Positions 1 to 7,372 of a stretch of 35,021 nt of DNA are shown one piece after another. The stretch comes from a virus. The stretch's first letter is position 1. Every line of letters begins with the position of its first letter. The position numbers and the translations under genes are program-made. The stretch covers positions 1 through 35,021 of IMG/VR virus record IMGVR_UViG_3300048590_001437, one strand, 5' to 3'. The notes beneath the pieces were generated by a model that made no database searches, had not been told where the DNA came from, and was given only the letters and a program-made list of their open reading frames with translations.

Positions 1-126
1 CTCAAAGACTATGGCACAGTCCCCGAACTCGACGCCGGGTTAGCCGATTACTTTCGCTTCTACAATCATGAGCGACTGCACCAGAGCCTCGACTACCGTA
101 TGCCCGCCGAGCTCCATTTCGGCTAA
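1..126 (+). CDS. IS3-family transposase OrfB, C-terminal end only
   Basis: The first 41 codons visible are the tail of an IS3-family OrfB, the DDE (rve) integrase that catalyses transposition. The signature is FYNHERLHQSL followed by a Y-x-x-P-A-E segment and a stop at 124-126. This is the usual end of the rve core, which carries the last catalytic Glu region and a conserved Y-N-x-x-R-x-H-Q-S-L motif. The start and the rest of the protein, normally about 280 residues, lie outside the window to the left. It is in the same orientation as the OrfA at the right end of the window but cannot be the same copy in a linear molecule. Family-level assignment is firm; the subgroup is not determined. Confidence 0.85.
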   Translation, partial: LKDYGTVPELDAGLADYFRFYNHERLHQSLDYRMPAELHFG

Positions 127-489
127 GGCACAGCTGTTGTTGCTCTTCATTCCACCTTATTTTCGCCGTTCTGTGGTCTTGACATTGGGGCCAACCATAG
201 CAGGATTTTTCGGAGCAGTGATTTCACACATGCAGACGAGTTCACGCCGCTGTATACGCAGCGTCGCTCAGGTGGGCAAAATCGAGAGGGGTCAGTCAAA
301 CATGGCTGCGGGCTAGATGCTCACGCACCTTCCCATACAAATACTCGACCGGCCCCGACGTCACGCCCGGTAGGTAACGCGCCCTCTCAACTCACCGAAA
401 GGAAGCATACCTCCCCTACTGCCCAGTGCTCAAGCGTGCACAGCGTCCCGCACACGCCCAGGCGGCCCCATGCCCAACATGGCAGAGGT
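127..489. other. IS3 outer end and non-coding sequence
   Basis: No convincing gene is seen here. The outer end of the left IS3 element should lie shortly after the OrfB stop. A candidate terminus is the GGGGCCAACCA stretch ending near 197, which would read TGGTTGGCCCC inward and has the TG/CA ends of IS3 elements. It does not match the terminus of the right-hand IS3 element beyond a shared CCCCAA. The rest looks like decayed intergenic DNA leading into the RHS remnant. Confidence 0.4.
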
Positions 490-1212
490 AACCCCGTCAG
501 TAATAACGATCCCAGTGGGCATGATCCGCTTAGTCAAGGGTGGCGTGACGAATTTGATTCTGTACATGGCTATCAGCCGGACGCAACAGACGAGGCTATT
601 CGACTATTTTCTGTTGCCTATCCAAGTTAATGGGATGCCAGCAAGTTTTACGGGGACGGGGGGAAGGGACAACGCATCGAGGGGGCGCAGAAAGCCGCCT
701 TTCAAACCTATGTGCCTGACGGGAGAAATTGGGACACTCTCGGGACTACACTGACCAGTCTAGCTGGTTGGTACCTGTCTGGTGAAGAGGCGTATTTTGT
801 TCAGGATGTAGAATTCTTATTCGCTGGTTCTCCAAGTCGTACTCAGTCTCAGGCAGATGGAGTCCTTTACTGGGCTACAGAGCCAGGATATGAGGGTAAT
901 CTCCATGTCTTTATCCGTGCGGGCACTTTAGATCCGAAGTTCTACCTGAATCGCGAAGGCTCACCTACCGATGCAGACATGAACGCTCATCACTGGGCTT
1001 GGGGAGTTGCAGTAGGATATAACCTGGGCCGGGTTGCGGGAGATGTCCTCAACACAGGAAGAGAGCTAGCCGGGGTCAATTTTGCCGTTAATCGAGTTAA
1101 CATGTCTGATATCTATATGGGGCGTGCAGGAGTCTATACTGGAAGCGATCTTTGGTGGAATCCCAATGATATCTCATCCACAATGTACAAATACTTGGAG
1201 ATGGCTCCATAA
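490..1212 (+). pseudogene. RHS-repeat protein C-terminal remnant with in-frame stop
   Basis: One reading frame runs from about 490 to 1212 and is broken by a single TAA at 628-630. It opens with N-P-V-S-N-N-D-P-S-G-H, which matches the NNP..(Y/N)xDPSGH motif closing the RHS-repeat-associated core of polymorphic toxins and wall-associated YD-repeat proteins. After it come about 230 residues of variable C-terminus (HGYQPDATDEAIRLF, then WDASKFYG after the stop, then HHWAWGVAVGYNLG). The stop falls in conserved-looking sequence, and a one-base GAA or GAG to TAA change would explain it. The RHS body upstream is missing, so this is a broken tip fragment. An intact 166-residue segment starts at 712 and might still be translated. 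The toxin activity is not recognised. The 1-nt overlap with the next gene suggests the two were co-translated. Confidence 0.65.
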
Positions 1213-1622
1213 TGAGAACCTTCTGGATCTGGCGCCCATTCGTGTTCGGCATGCTTATTTGCTTTTTGGGCGTGGCTTGCAATCCTCTCACTATACGCGA
1301 GAGGAGCAGAGAGCAAGTTCGCTCTCTGGAAATTGTGAGGCAGGTATCGAACCAACTTCAAGTGGGTATGTCTCGCAGCGAGGTTGAATCTATCGTGAAT
1401 CCACTCGCCTGGAAACATTACAGATGTCCTGCCCTGAAAAGCTCTACAGATATTTATCTATTTGGTTCGCACGATCCTGAGTTGACAGCAATCCTCCATC
1501 TAACTTTCTTGTCACCAGAAGGTATAGAGAGCCTAAACCGGATTGCTGGCATGGACAATTACCTATTGGAGAACAGCACCCTTGGGTGTGAGGCAACCTT
1601 GTTACACGAGTCGAAGCAATAG
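1212..1622 (+). CDS. Small putative lipoprotein, possible immunity partner of the RHS C-terminus
   Basis: This encodes 136 residues. The N-terminus is basic then hydrophobic (FVFGMLICFLGVAC), with a possible lipobox Cys near residue 23. The -3 position is Gly rather than the usual Leu, so lipidation is likely but not certain. The segment VGMSRSEVESIV near residues 51-62 resembles the start of the SmpA/BamE-like fold (hydrophobic-G-M-[ST]-x-x-E-V), a common motif in small surface lipoproteins. The ATG overlaps the TAA stop of the RHS fragment by one base, so translation would have been coupled. In RHS systems the gene directly after the toxin tip usually encodes the immunity protein, which makes that the best contextual guess. 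No known immunity family is recognised. It ends just before a hairpin at 1632. Confidence 0.6.
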   Translation: MRTFWIWRPFVFGMLICFLGVACNPLTIRERSREQVRSLEIVRQVSNQLQVGMSRSEVESIVNPLAWKHYRCPALKSSTDIYLFGSHDPELTAILHLTFLSPEGIESLNRIAGMDNYLLENSTLGCEATLLHESKQ

Positions 1623-1631
1623 AAAAGCGAG

Positions 1632-1653
1632 GGGCTGGTGTGTTGACCAGCCC
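1632..1653 (+). terminator. Hairpin after the lipoprotein gene
   Basis: A perfect 8-bp stem, GGGCTGGT / ACCAGCCC with loop GTGTTG, begins 10 nt after the lipoprotein stop. A second small hairpin (GCCCTCAGGGC) follows. There is no T-tract, so it is a weak or rho-assisted terminator at best. Confidence 0.4.
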
Positions 1654-1739
1654 GGGTGCCCTCAGGGCGCGCTTCTCCCTTTGGGCAGTTTCAGTATACG
1701 TCTGGCTGCAGCCTGCGTCAAGGGATAGGCACTAGCGCA

Positions 1740-1759
1740 CAGGGCTTCTCAAAAGTCGT
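1740..1759 (+). repeat. ISAs1 left terminal inverted repeat
   Basis: This 20-bp terminal repeat is identical to the reverse complement of 3026-3045 and marks the transposase-promoter-side end of the element. Confidence 0.9.
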
Positions 1760-1829
1760 TGGAACGGGAGGGACTCCCTAGGGTAGACTGAGGTTTACCA
1801 AGACCAAACAGCTACGCAGGAGTCCCAAG

Positions 1830-3020
1830 ATGCAATGTACCATAGAAGTGAGAGGGGAAGATAGGTATACGGCCGCGCAAATCGAGAGTCTTTACCGGAA
1901 GCTACAAGCGGTGCCGGATTATCGCCATAAGCGCGGGAGACGTTATGAGACAGCGACCGTCATGGTCATCATCCTGTTGGCGAAGATGGCGGGACAAGAG
2001 AGCATCAGTGGGATTGCAGAGTGGGCAAGTTTGCGCGAGGGATGGCTCAAAGCGGCGCTAGGGTTGCGGCGTATGCCCTGTGCCAATACCTATGCCTACA
2101 TTTGCACACACCTGGACACCCTTGAACTCGCGGCTCAGCTTGCGACCTATTTTGAGCAGTGCGAGCCGGAGGAAGGGTGTGCAGAACAGGCCGAGGATCA
2201 AGAAAACAGCGCAGCATTAGAACATTGGGTGATCGATGGTAAAGTGCTGTGCGGGAGCCATCGTCAGGCACCGCCCAGCCGCAGTGGGCAGGAAGTCCTC
2301 AATGTCTATGCGGTGGAGCAAGGGTATCTCAAACACTGTCAACCGATTGCGAGCAAAGGCTATGAGGCTGCGACTGCCCAAGCCTTCATCGCCCAAAGCG
2401 ATTGTGCGGGCAAGGTCATCACCGCCGATGCCTTGCATACCCGTCCGCGTTTCTGTCGGCAGATTCGCCGTCAGCCGGGCGAGTATGTCCTCGTGGTCAA
2501 AGGAAATCGTCCGGAATTAGAGGGGGAGATTCGTCAGCTCTTTGCACTTGCCCCTGACCCATCCTGCCCCGTGCAAACGGCCAGAACGGTAGACAAGGGG
2601 CATGGGCGCTTGACGGTGCGTCAGTTGTCGACCAGCAGTGAGTTGAATTTGGCGGTCGCGACCGAATGGCGTGATGCGGCCCAAGTCTTTTTGCTGGAAC
2701 GCTGGGTCACGCGGCACGGCAAGACCTCCTATGCATCTGTCTGTGGCCTCACCAGTCTTTCGGCACACAAAGCCTCCCCGGCTAAGCTTTTGGCGCTGGT
2801 TCGTGCCCACTGGCACATTGAGAATCGTTGTCACTGGCGCCGCGATGCCACTTTGGGTGAGGATCGTTGCACAGTTCGCCAGCCACGAGTTGCCACGGTC
2901 TTAGCGGTGCTCAATTCGACCCTGCTTGCCCTCTTCGACCATTTGAAAATCACCAATGCTCGTAAAGCGAGGCGAGTCTATGATGCCCACCCGCATCTTG
3001 CCCTGGCGCTGCTCATTTAA
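1830..3020 (+). CDS. ISAs1-family DDE transposase
   Basis: The 396-residue protein is a cut-and-paste transposase. The N-terminus (residues 15-90, including the LQAVPDYRHKRGRRYE segment and AKMAGQESISGIAEW) matches the DDE_Tnp_1-associated domain of ISAs1/H-repeat proteins. The catalytic domain shows D136 in VIDGK, D200 in ITADALHT and E331 in HWHIENRCHW, in the family's usual spacing. The family is also recognised by VVKGNRP near residue 223. The start at 1830 has an AGGAG ribosome site about 9 nt upstream. The gene is full length with no frameshift, so the element may still be active. It lies between perfect terminal repeats. Confidence 0.95.
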   Translation: MQCTIEVRGEDRYTAAQIESLYRKLQAVPDYRHKRGRRYETATVMVIILLAKMAGQESISGIAEWASLREGWLKAALGLRRMPCANTYAYICTHLDTLELAAQLATYFEQCEPEEGCAEQAEDQENSAALEHWVIDGKVLCGSHRQAPPSRSGQEVLNVYAVEQGYLKHCQPIASKGYEAATAQAFIAQSDCAGKVITADALHTRPRFCRQIRRQPGEYVLVVKGNRPELEGEIRQLFALAPDPSCPVQTARTVDKGHGRLTVRQLSTSSELNLAVATEWRDAAQVFLLERWVTRHGKTSYASVCGLTSLSAHKASPAKLLALVRAHWHIENRCHWRRDATLGEDRCTVRQPRVATVLAVLNSTLLALFDHLKITNARKARRVYDAHPHLALALLI

Positions 3021-3025
3021 CTCTT

Positions 3026-3045
3026 ACGACTTTTGAGAAGCCCTG
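3026..3045 (-). repeat. ISAs1 right terminal inverted repeat
   Basis: This is the perfect 20-bp partner of 1740-1759. It starts 6 nt after the transposase stop codon. Confidence 0.9.
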
Positions 3046-3063
3046 CCCAATCTCTAAAATGGA

Positions 3064-3092
3064 TTGTTGTCGCCCAGAACTCATGCTATACT
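3064..3092 (+). promoter_or_regulatory. Sigma-70-like promoter with no gene behind it
   Basis: TTGTTG at 3064-3069 and TATACT at 3087-3092 are separated by 17 nt on the plus strand, a good match to a housekeeping promoter. There is no plus-strand gene downstream, only the antisense of the phage MuF gene. It may be left over from a gene removed when this junction formed. Confidence 0.3.
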
Positions 3093-3185
3093 AAACACAT
3101 AACCGCTTGAGGTAGAGATTCTGCCGCTACGCCCGGATCCAGCGCAAGCTAAGGGTATGTGGGGGATGGCAGGCCCACCAGGCGG

Positions 3186-4403
3186 TTACTTCTTTTGCCA
3201 CAGGCGACGCCCGCGCTCCCTTCCTTGCATAACTTCTTTTTCGTTTGCCAAACGGAAACTATGCACCGAATTGCGCAGATCGTCTCGCTCCGAAATCCAG
3301 ACGGTTGCTCGCAAATAGCGCCCATCCGGCAATCGGCGATACCAGATGCCGATTTGATCGTCGCGCACATCGCGATGAATTTCATCTGGCTCAAACAGTG
3401 TGCGCAGCAAATCTCCCTCAAATTCAATCACATCCAGATGCCGTGCCAAGTAGTGCGCGCGTCGCTCACCTGTCAGCACAACCGTATCTGTCGTTCTTGT
3501 CGGCCACTTCCGCAAAACCATGTCGGAAATATCACGTCGCCACGTTCCTATCGATACCACTTGCTGCGGGTCGGTCAATGTTTCAATCTGCCGAGCAATC
3601 GTCTCGTCAGCACCCGGCGTGGGTACGGCGTCTACCGCGTCATCCGACCCGACCACAGGGGCAATCCAGCACCGACAGCGTGGGTGTGCCGGCGGACCGC
3701 TCAACCCACCGGGGAATTCTTCGTCCAGCCCTACAATCACTCCCTGTAATGGTCCGCAGATAGGACAAACCAATTCATCGTTTGCCGTCTGCCATTCGCG
3801 CTGCTCAATAATCCCCCCAGCCTCCCAGGCTGCTCGATTGCCTTCGGCATAGGCCCGTGTAACCTCTGTGACGGCAATCAGCTCAGCCCGTTCCCGGCTA
3901 AAGACTGTCGTCTCCAGGGCCTCAATGAGGTCGCGCAACGGCAGCCCATTGCGAATCCATTCACCAATTTCTGCCCGCATCACGCCTTCACTTGTCTGTG
4001 CCAGCGCCGCAGCCAACACATCGCCATAGCCCGTGCCAAATGCACCCTGCCCGCCAAGAACCCAGTCCAGCACCGCCTGATTCACCATCTCCCAGTCAGT
4101 GGCCACCACACGCACCTCATTGGCAGTGTATCCTTTTACACCCAATAAGGCTTCGACCTGGCTTCGCCCCACGGCGGCCCCTGCCAGTCCGGCCTCACGC
4201 AACATCGCCACCAGCGCATCACGCAGCAGCCCCCCTGCCTCGCGATAGCGGTCCATTGCGGCCTGGGGTGTGAGGGTGCTTTCGCGTGTGCCGGGCGGCA
4301 GTACCGTGCGCAGCAGCTTGGCAAAGGCGCGCGCAATTGCCTCCGCATGGGTATTCTCCAACTTCTCCCGCTGCGCCAACCCGCCGTCGGCGACACCAGG
4401 CAA
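3186..4403 (-). CDS. Phage MuF head-morphogenesis protein with C-terminal RelE/barnase-like nuclease domain
   Basis: The protein has 405 residues. Residues about 130-250 form the MuF (SPP1 gp7-like) domain, with helical VTEVTRAYAEGNRAAW, then W204 and the metal-site pattern CPICGPLQG (213-221) and HPRCRCW (240-246). MuF proteins sit at the portal vertex and may be injected with DNA. Residues about 300-400 do not belong to MuF. They carry GERRAHYLARH (312-322), a strand-rich stretch with LFEPDEIHRD and WYRRLPDGRYLRATVWI, and a basic tail. This layout resembles the phage barnase/EndoU/ColicinE5/RelE-like (PBECR) nuclease domains found on MuF polymorphic toxins. The first codon at 4403 is TTG, 7 nt after the portal stop, and the true start is uncertain. 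No immunity gene follows; the next feature is the ISAs1 element. MuF is confident; nuclease activity is inferred from motif pattern. Confidence 0.85.
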   Translation of the reverse strand: MPGVADGGLAQREKLENTHAEAIARAFAKLLRTVLPPGTRESTLTPQAAMDRYREAGGLLRDALVAMLREAGLAGAAVGRSQVEALLGVKGYTANEVRVVATDWEMVNQAVLDWVLGGQGAFGTGYGDVLAAALAQTSEGVMRAEIGEWIRNGLPLRDLIEALETTVFSRERAELIAVTEVTRAYAEGNRAAWEAGGIIEQREWQTANDELVCPICGPLQGVIVGLDEEFPGGLSGPPAHPRCRCWIAPVVGSDDAVDAVPTPGADETIARQIETLTDPQQVVSIGTWRRDISDMVLRKWPTRTTDTVVLTGERRAHYLARHLDVIEFEGDLLRTLFEPDEIHRDVRDDQIGIWYRRLPDGRYLRATVWISERDDLRNSVHSFRLANEKEVMQGRERGRRLWQKK

Positions 4404-4410
4404 CCTGAGC

Positions 4411-5883
4411 TTATGGGTAGTTGGCCCAACGAAAGGGGGCGGTGTTGGCCGCCATCACCTCCTCCCCGCGCGGGGCGAGGGGTTGCGTTGTCTGGCCAGG
4501 CAAGCTTGTCGGCATAAGTGGCGTGGGACGCGGGACGACAGCACGTCTATCGAGAGGTTTTACCAGCGCCCGCACAAATTCTGCCACGTCCACCACGGTG
4601 TCTGTACCGGCCAGCAATTTCGAGAGCGCTTCAGCATATTCCTTGGCGACTACGGCGTCAGTCTGTGCATCGGCCTCACGCACCTCCGGCCAGCGCACCA
4701 CATAGCGCCCCGAAGCCGGCTTGGGCAGTACTCCGGCATAGACCAGCCGATTGATGAGCGGGCGCAGAATCATCGGCTCGGCAAAATTGCGTTGGCGACC
4801 GCCGATATAGCGCGCCCAGTTTTTTTCATCTTGGGAGCTTGCCAGTTCGCCTCGCTCCGACCCCAAGAGCAATCTTTGAGGGATGTTGGTCGTGGCGGCA
4901 ATCAGCGCCACATTGAGGTCAACCAAGCCGGAGGGGTCCACCACCTCACCCCCAGCCACGGTTACATCCATCCCCTCCAGTTGCAGAAAGCGCTGCAACC
5001 CATGAATATACTCTTCGATTTTCTCCTCTGTCTGTGCGTCGGTCGTATCTAGTCGATAGCCGTCGCGTGTGGAGAGAATCAGCCCCTTGTAAAGGAGCTT
5101 CCAGGCTGCTTCGCCCGCCCCGGCCATGATTTTTTCTAAATCGAGCAGCCGATTCCATGCAGAACGCAGCCGGGGCGTGCCGAAAATCTCGTCGCCCTTT
5201 AGCCCCTCGGCAATGTGCACCACGCGCGTCCAATGTACCGGCTTGGGGGCGAGTGATTCGCCCTGCAAATTTGTGCCTAGTGCCAGTCGATAGCGCAGCG
5301 GCAGCCCATAGCGCCGGCTGGTCGGGTCATTGTCTAACTCCAGCAAATCGGCGTCGCCCTCATCAAAGACACTGAGAAAGAGATAGCCGTCCAGTCCGCT
5401 TACTTTGCTGCGAGCAAGTGGCTGGTCCAGCGGCTGCCCGTCGTTGATGCCCAACAGCAGCACGCCATAGCGCCCCACGCCGGCAAGCTCATCGGCCCGA
5501 CGTAGGTAATGCCATACTGTGCGGCGGTCGGCCAACTCGTCACCCACATCTTCAATCGAAACAAACTCGTTCCAGGCTTGGATAAACTGGGTATCGTCGC
5601 GGCCATCTTCCAGTTGGGTGCCGTCGAGGATCTGAGGTGGTTCGCGCCAGGTCTCCGCCGCGGGTGCATCCACGATCCGGGCGGCGATGTCCTGCCGTTC
5701 ATAGCGCACCCGATATTGATCGAACTCGATGTGGATGTCATAGCCGGCGGCATCATAGATATCACGCAGCCCAGCAAACTGCATCCCCAGCGCACCGCTT
5801 AACTGTCGGCGCGCTTCTACCAACGCATTTGTACGCAATGCTGTCATCTGGATATGTTCTGTCTCTGCCGCCCCTGTTGCCAT
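4411..5883 (-). CDS. Phage portal protein (DUF1073-like)
   Basis: The 490-residue protein would form the dodecameric portal ring through which DNA is packaged. The N-terminal part YDIHIEFDQYRVRYERQDIAARIVDAPAAETWREPPQI, followed later by GTPRLRSAWNRLLDLEKIMAGAGEAAWKL and LLGSERGELASSQDEKNWARYI, is typical of the DUF1073 portal family. That family often sits beside Mu-type terminases and MuF proteins, as here. The open frame extends upstream to 6108, but that part overlaps the large terminase. I chose the ATG at 5883 because a GGGAGGGG ribosome site lies 4-6 nt ahead of it. It lies between the large terminase and MuF on the same strand. Confidence 0.85.
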   Translation of the reverse strand: MATGAAETEHIQMTALRTNALVEARRQLSGALGMQFAGLRDIYDAAGYDIHIEFDQYRVRYERQDIAARIVDAPAAETWREPPQILDGTQLEDGRDDTQFIQAWNEFVSIEDVGDELADRRTVWHYLRRADELAGVGRYGVLLLGINDGQPLDQPLARSKVSGLDGYLFLSVFDEGDADLLELDNDPTSRRYGLPLRYRLALGTNLQGESLAPKPVHWTRVVHIAEGLKGDEIFGTPRLRSAWNRLLDLEKIMAGAGEAAWKLLYKGLILSTRDGYRLDTTDAQTEEKIEEYIHGLQRFLQLEGMDVTVAGGEVVDPSGLVDLNVALIAATTNIPQRLLLGSERGELASSQDEKNWARYIGGRQRNFAEPMILRPLINRLVYAGVLPKPASGRYVVRWPEVREADAQTDAVVAKEYAEALSKLLAGTDTVVDVAEFVRALVKPLDRRAVVPRPTPLMPTSLPGQTTQPLAPRGEEVMAANTAPFRWANYP

Positions 5884-5897
5884 TGCCCCTCCCATCT

Positions 5898-5920
5898 GGC
5901 GATAATAAGGAGTTATCGCC
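5898..5920. repeat. Copy 1 of the GGCGATAA-N7-TTATCGCC palindrome
   Basis: A perfect 8-bp inverted repeat with a 7-nt spacer (TAAGGAG), in the gap between the terminase stop (5936) and the portal start (5883). It directly precedes the portal ribosome site. It is one of six copies in the window with the same arms and the same spacer length. Confidence 0.75.
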
Positions 5921-5935
5921 CCATAATTTGTTCGT

Positions 5936-7372
5936 TCACCGCGCTCGTGCAACTTTGGCCCGGTCGCTTTGTGGCCCATGTCCAGCGCCCAGCGCCAACA
6001 CCCATGCCCAAAATTTATCAGCGTGATGCTTCTCATTGGTTTCTGTGTCAAAGACCAGGTTGTTGCTCGATGTACGCATGCGTTTGATGGAGTGAATCTG
6101 ATAAGCAAGCTCGCGGTTCACCGGTAAGGGTGTGCGCTTTTGCTGGATCAGCATCTTTGCATCAGTCGCCCAGACCAGCTTGCTGCCCGCCGAGAAATTT
6201 TGGCCCACGGCCTTTCCAGGATAGAGCCGTTCCATCTTCTCTGCGATCTGCATACCCAGCCCCGAACGATCAATCCACAACGCAGTGATCGGCAGGTAGC
6301 GCATAACGTACTGTAAAACGGCCAACTGCTCGTCGAACTCTACCCCGTCCAGCGTTACGCCCAGGCGCAATGGATAATGTTTCGTCGTCGCCAATCCTAC
6401 AGCATAGATCTCCGTAGTGTTGCGTGTGCGACCGATGTCAACGCCGACGGCGAGTGCGCCCTCGACATCTCCAGCATTGATCGAGCGGCGTAATTCATCA
6501 ATGGCTGCGTAGACCAACTCCAGCGCCTTGCCGTTGCCTGTCGCCAACACACAGCACAACTCCTCATCCTGTGCGTCGCGAATTTCCTCCCAGGTGATCC
6601 AGGCCGTGGACTCATCGACGAACGCCGTTTCATATTCCTGTGCAAAATCTTCTTCAGGGATGTTGGCGTGAATTTCCTGAATGCGTTGATTGCCGAAGCG
6701 TGCAACGCGCTCGCCCGTGGAGAGGGTAGGCGCCACCTGTCGCGCCGTGCGTACATCTGTGCAAAAAGCATAGGTCTCCCACCAGGGTGTACGGCGACGC
6801 ACGTAGCCGGGATAGGTCCGCAGCTTTTCTTCAAAGACCTCCCAAAACGTGCCGCTTGACCCAAACGGCGATGATCCCATACGCAGCCGTCCGCCTTTGG
6901 AGATGATCGGCAGCGCTGCGGCATAGATGGGTTTGTCGCCTTTGACGTGGGCAAATTCGTCGAGATAAATGTTTGACCGCGCCCGCCCGCGTGGTGGCCG
7001 GGCCGGCAGCGAAGTCAGCCGCGCGCCGTTGTCCAACTCCAGCCCAAACATGTTGTCGCGTGCAACGCGCGGCAAGCCGCCGATCTCCAGTGCCCCATAG
7101 ATTTGCCGGGCGTAGCGGATTTTCTCTGCCGCTTCCTCTCGGTTGATAGAGACAAAGATGCCGTCGCGCTTCCCCAGAATGGCATCGGCAAGGGCATCCG
7201 CGGCGCACACAAAGCTGAACGCAATCTGGCGGCTTTTGTTGTCGATGCGAAAGGTGCCTTCGTCGTCAAGGAAGGCAATTTGAAACGCTTCCCACCGTGC
7301 GCCTGGCACGCCGGAAGCCGCTTCAAGGTTCAGGTTATCGACCAGAAACTGCCGGCGCAGCGATGCCCCCAT
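5936..7372 (-). CDS. terL: Phage terminase large subunit (Mu gp28/Terminase_6 type)
   Basis: The 478-residue protein is the packaging ATPase and nuclease that cuts and pumps phage DNA into the head through the portal. A Walker A-like segment NKSRQIAFS lies at 45-53; like the Mu gp28 group it lacks the classic GKT. Walker B is NIYLDE at 134-139, and a motif III-like GSSPFGSSGTFW lies at 166-177. The RNase-H-fold nuclease has acidic residues D312 (GVDIGRTRN), D368 (LWIDRSG) and D452 (HHADKFWAW). The start at 7372 overlaps the upstream gene's TAA by one base (TAATG), with GAGGAA just ahead. The longer frame to 7423 lacks support. It is followed by the portal gene on the same strand. Confidence 0.92.
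   Translation of the reverse strand: MGASLRRQFLVDNLNLEAASGVPGARWEAFQIAFLDDEGTFRIDNKSRQIAFSFVCAADALADAILGKRDGIFVSINREEAAEKIRYARQIYGALEIGGLPRVARDNMFGLELDNGARLTSLPARPPRGRARSNIYLDEFAHVKGDKPIYAAALPIISKGGRLRMGSSPFGSSGTFWEVFEEKLRTYPGYVRRRTPWWETYAFCTDVRTARQVAPTLSTGERVARFGNQRIQEIHANIPEEDFAQEYETAFVDESTAWITWEEIRDAQDEELCCVLATGNGKALELVYAAIDELRRSINAGDVEGALAVGVDIGRTRNTTEIYAVGLATTKHYPLRLGVTLDGVEFDEQLAVLQYVMRYLPITALWIDRSGLGMQIAEKMERLYPGKAVGQNFSAGSKLVWATDAKMLIQQKRTPLPVNRELAYQIHSIKRMRTSSNNLVFDTETNEKHHADKFWAWVLALGAGHGPQSDRAKVARAR

Larger units (their letters stand above)
1740..3045 (+). mobile_element. Complete ISAs1-family insertion sequence
   Basis: The element is bounded by perfect 20-bp inverted repeats, CAGGGCTTCTCAAAAGTCGT at 1740-1759 and its reverse complement at 3026-3045. 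It contains one full-length transposase gene. The length of 1306 bp is normal for ISAs1 elements. No target-site duplication is seen: the 9 bases on the left (actagcgca) and right (cccaatctc) differ. This fits a deletion or recombination next to the element after it inserted. It separates the plus-strand RHS remnant from the minus-strand phage late genes. Confidence 0.9.

Noticed and set aside
3159-3749. 196-codon plus-strand open frame behind the orphan promoter at 3064-3092
   Set aside because: It is antisense to the MuF C-terminus and its composition is typical of a shadow frame, so the promoter cannot be assigned to it.
4270-5052. 260-codon plus-strand open frame
   Set aside because: Antisense to portal and MuF; no ribosome site or recognisable domain.
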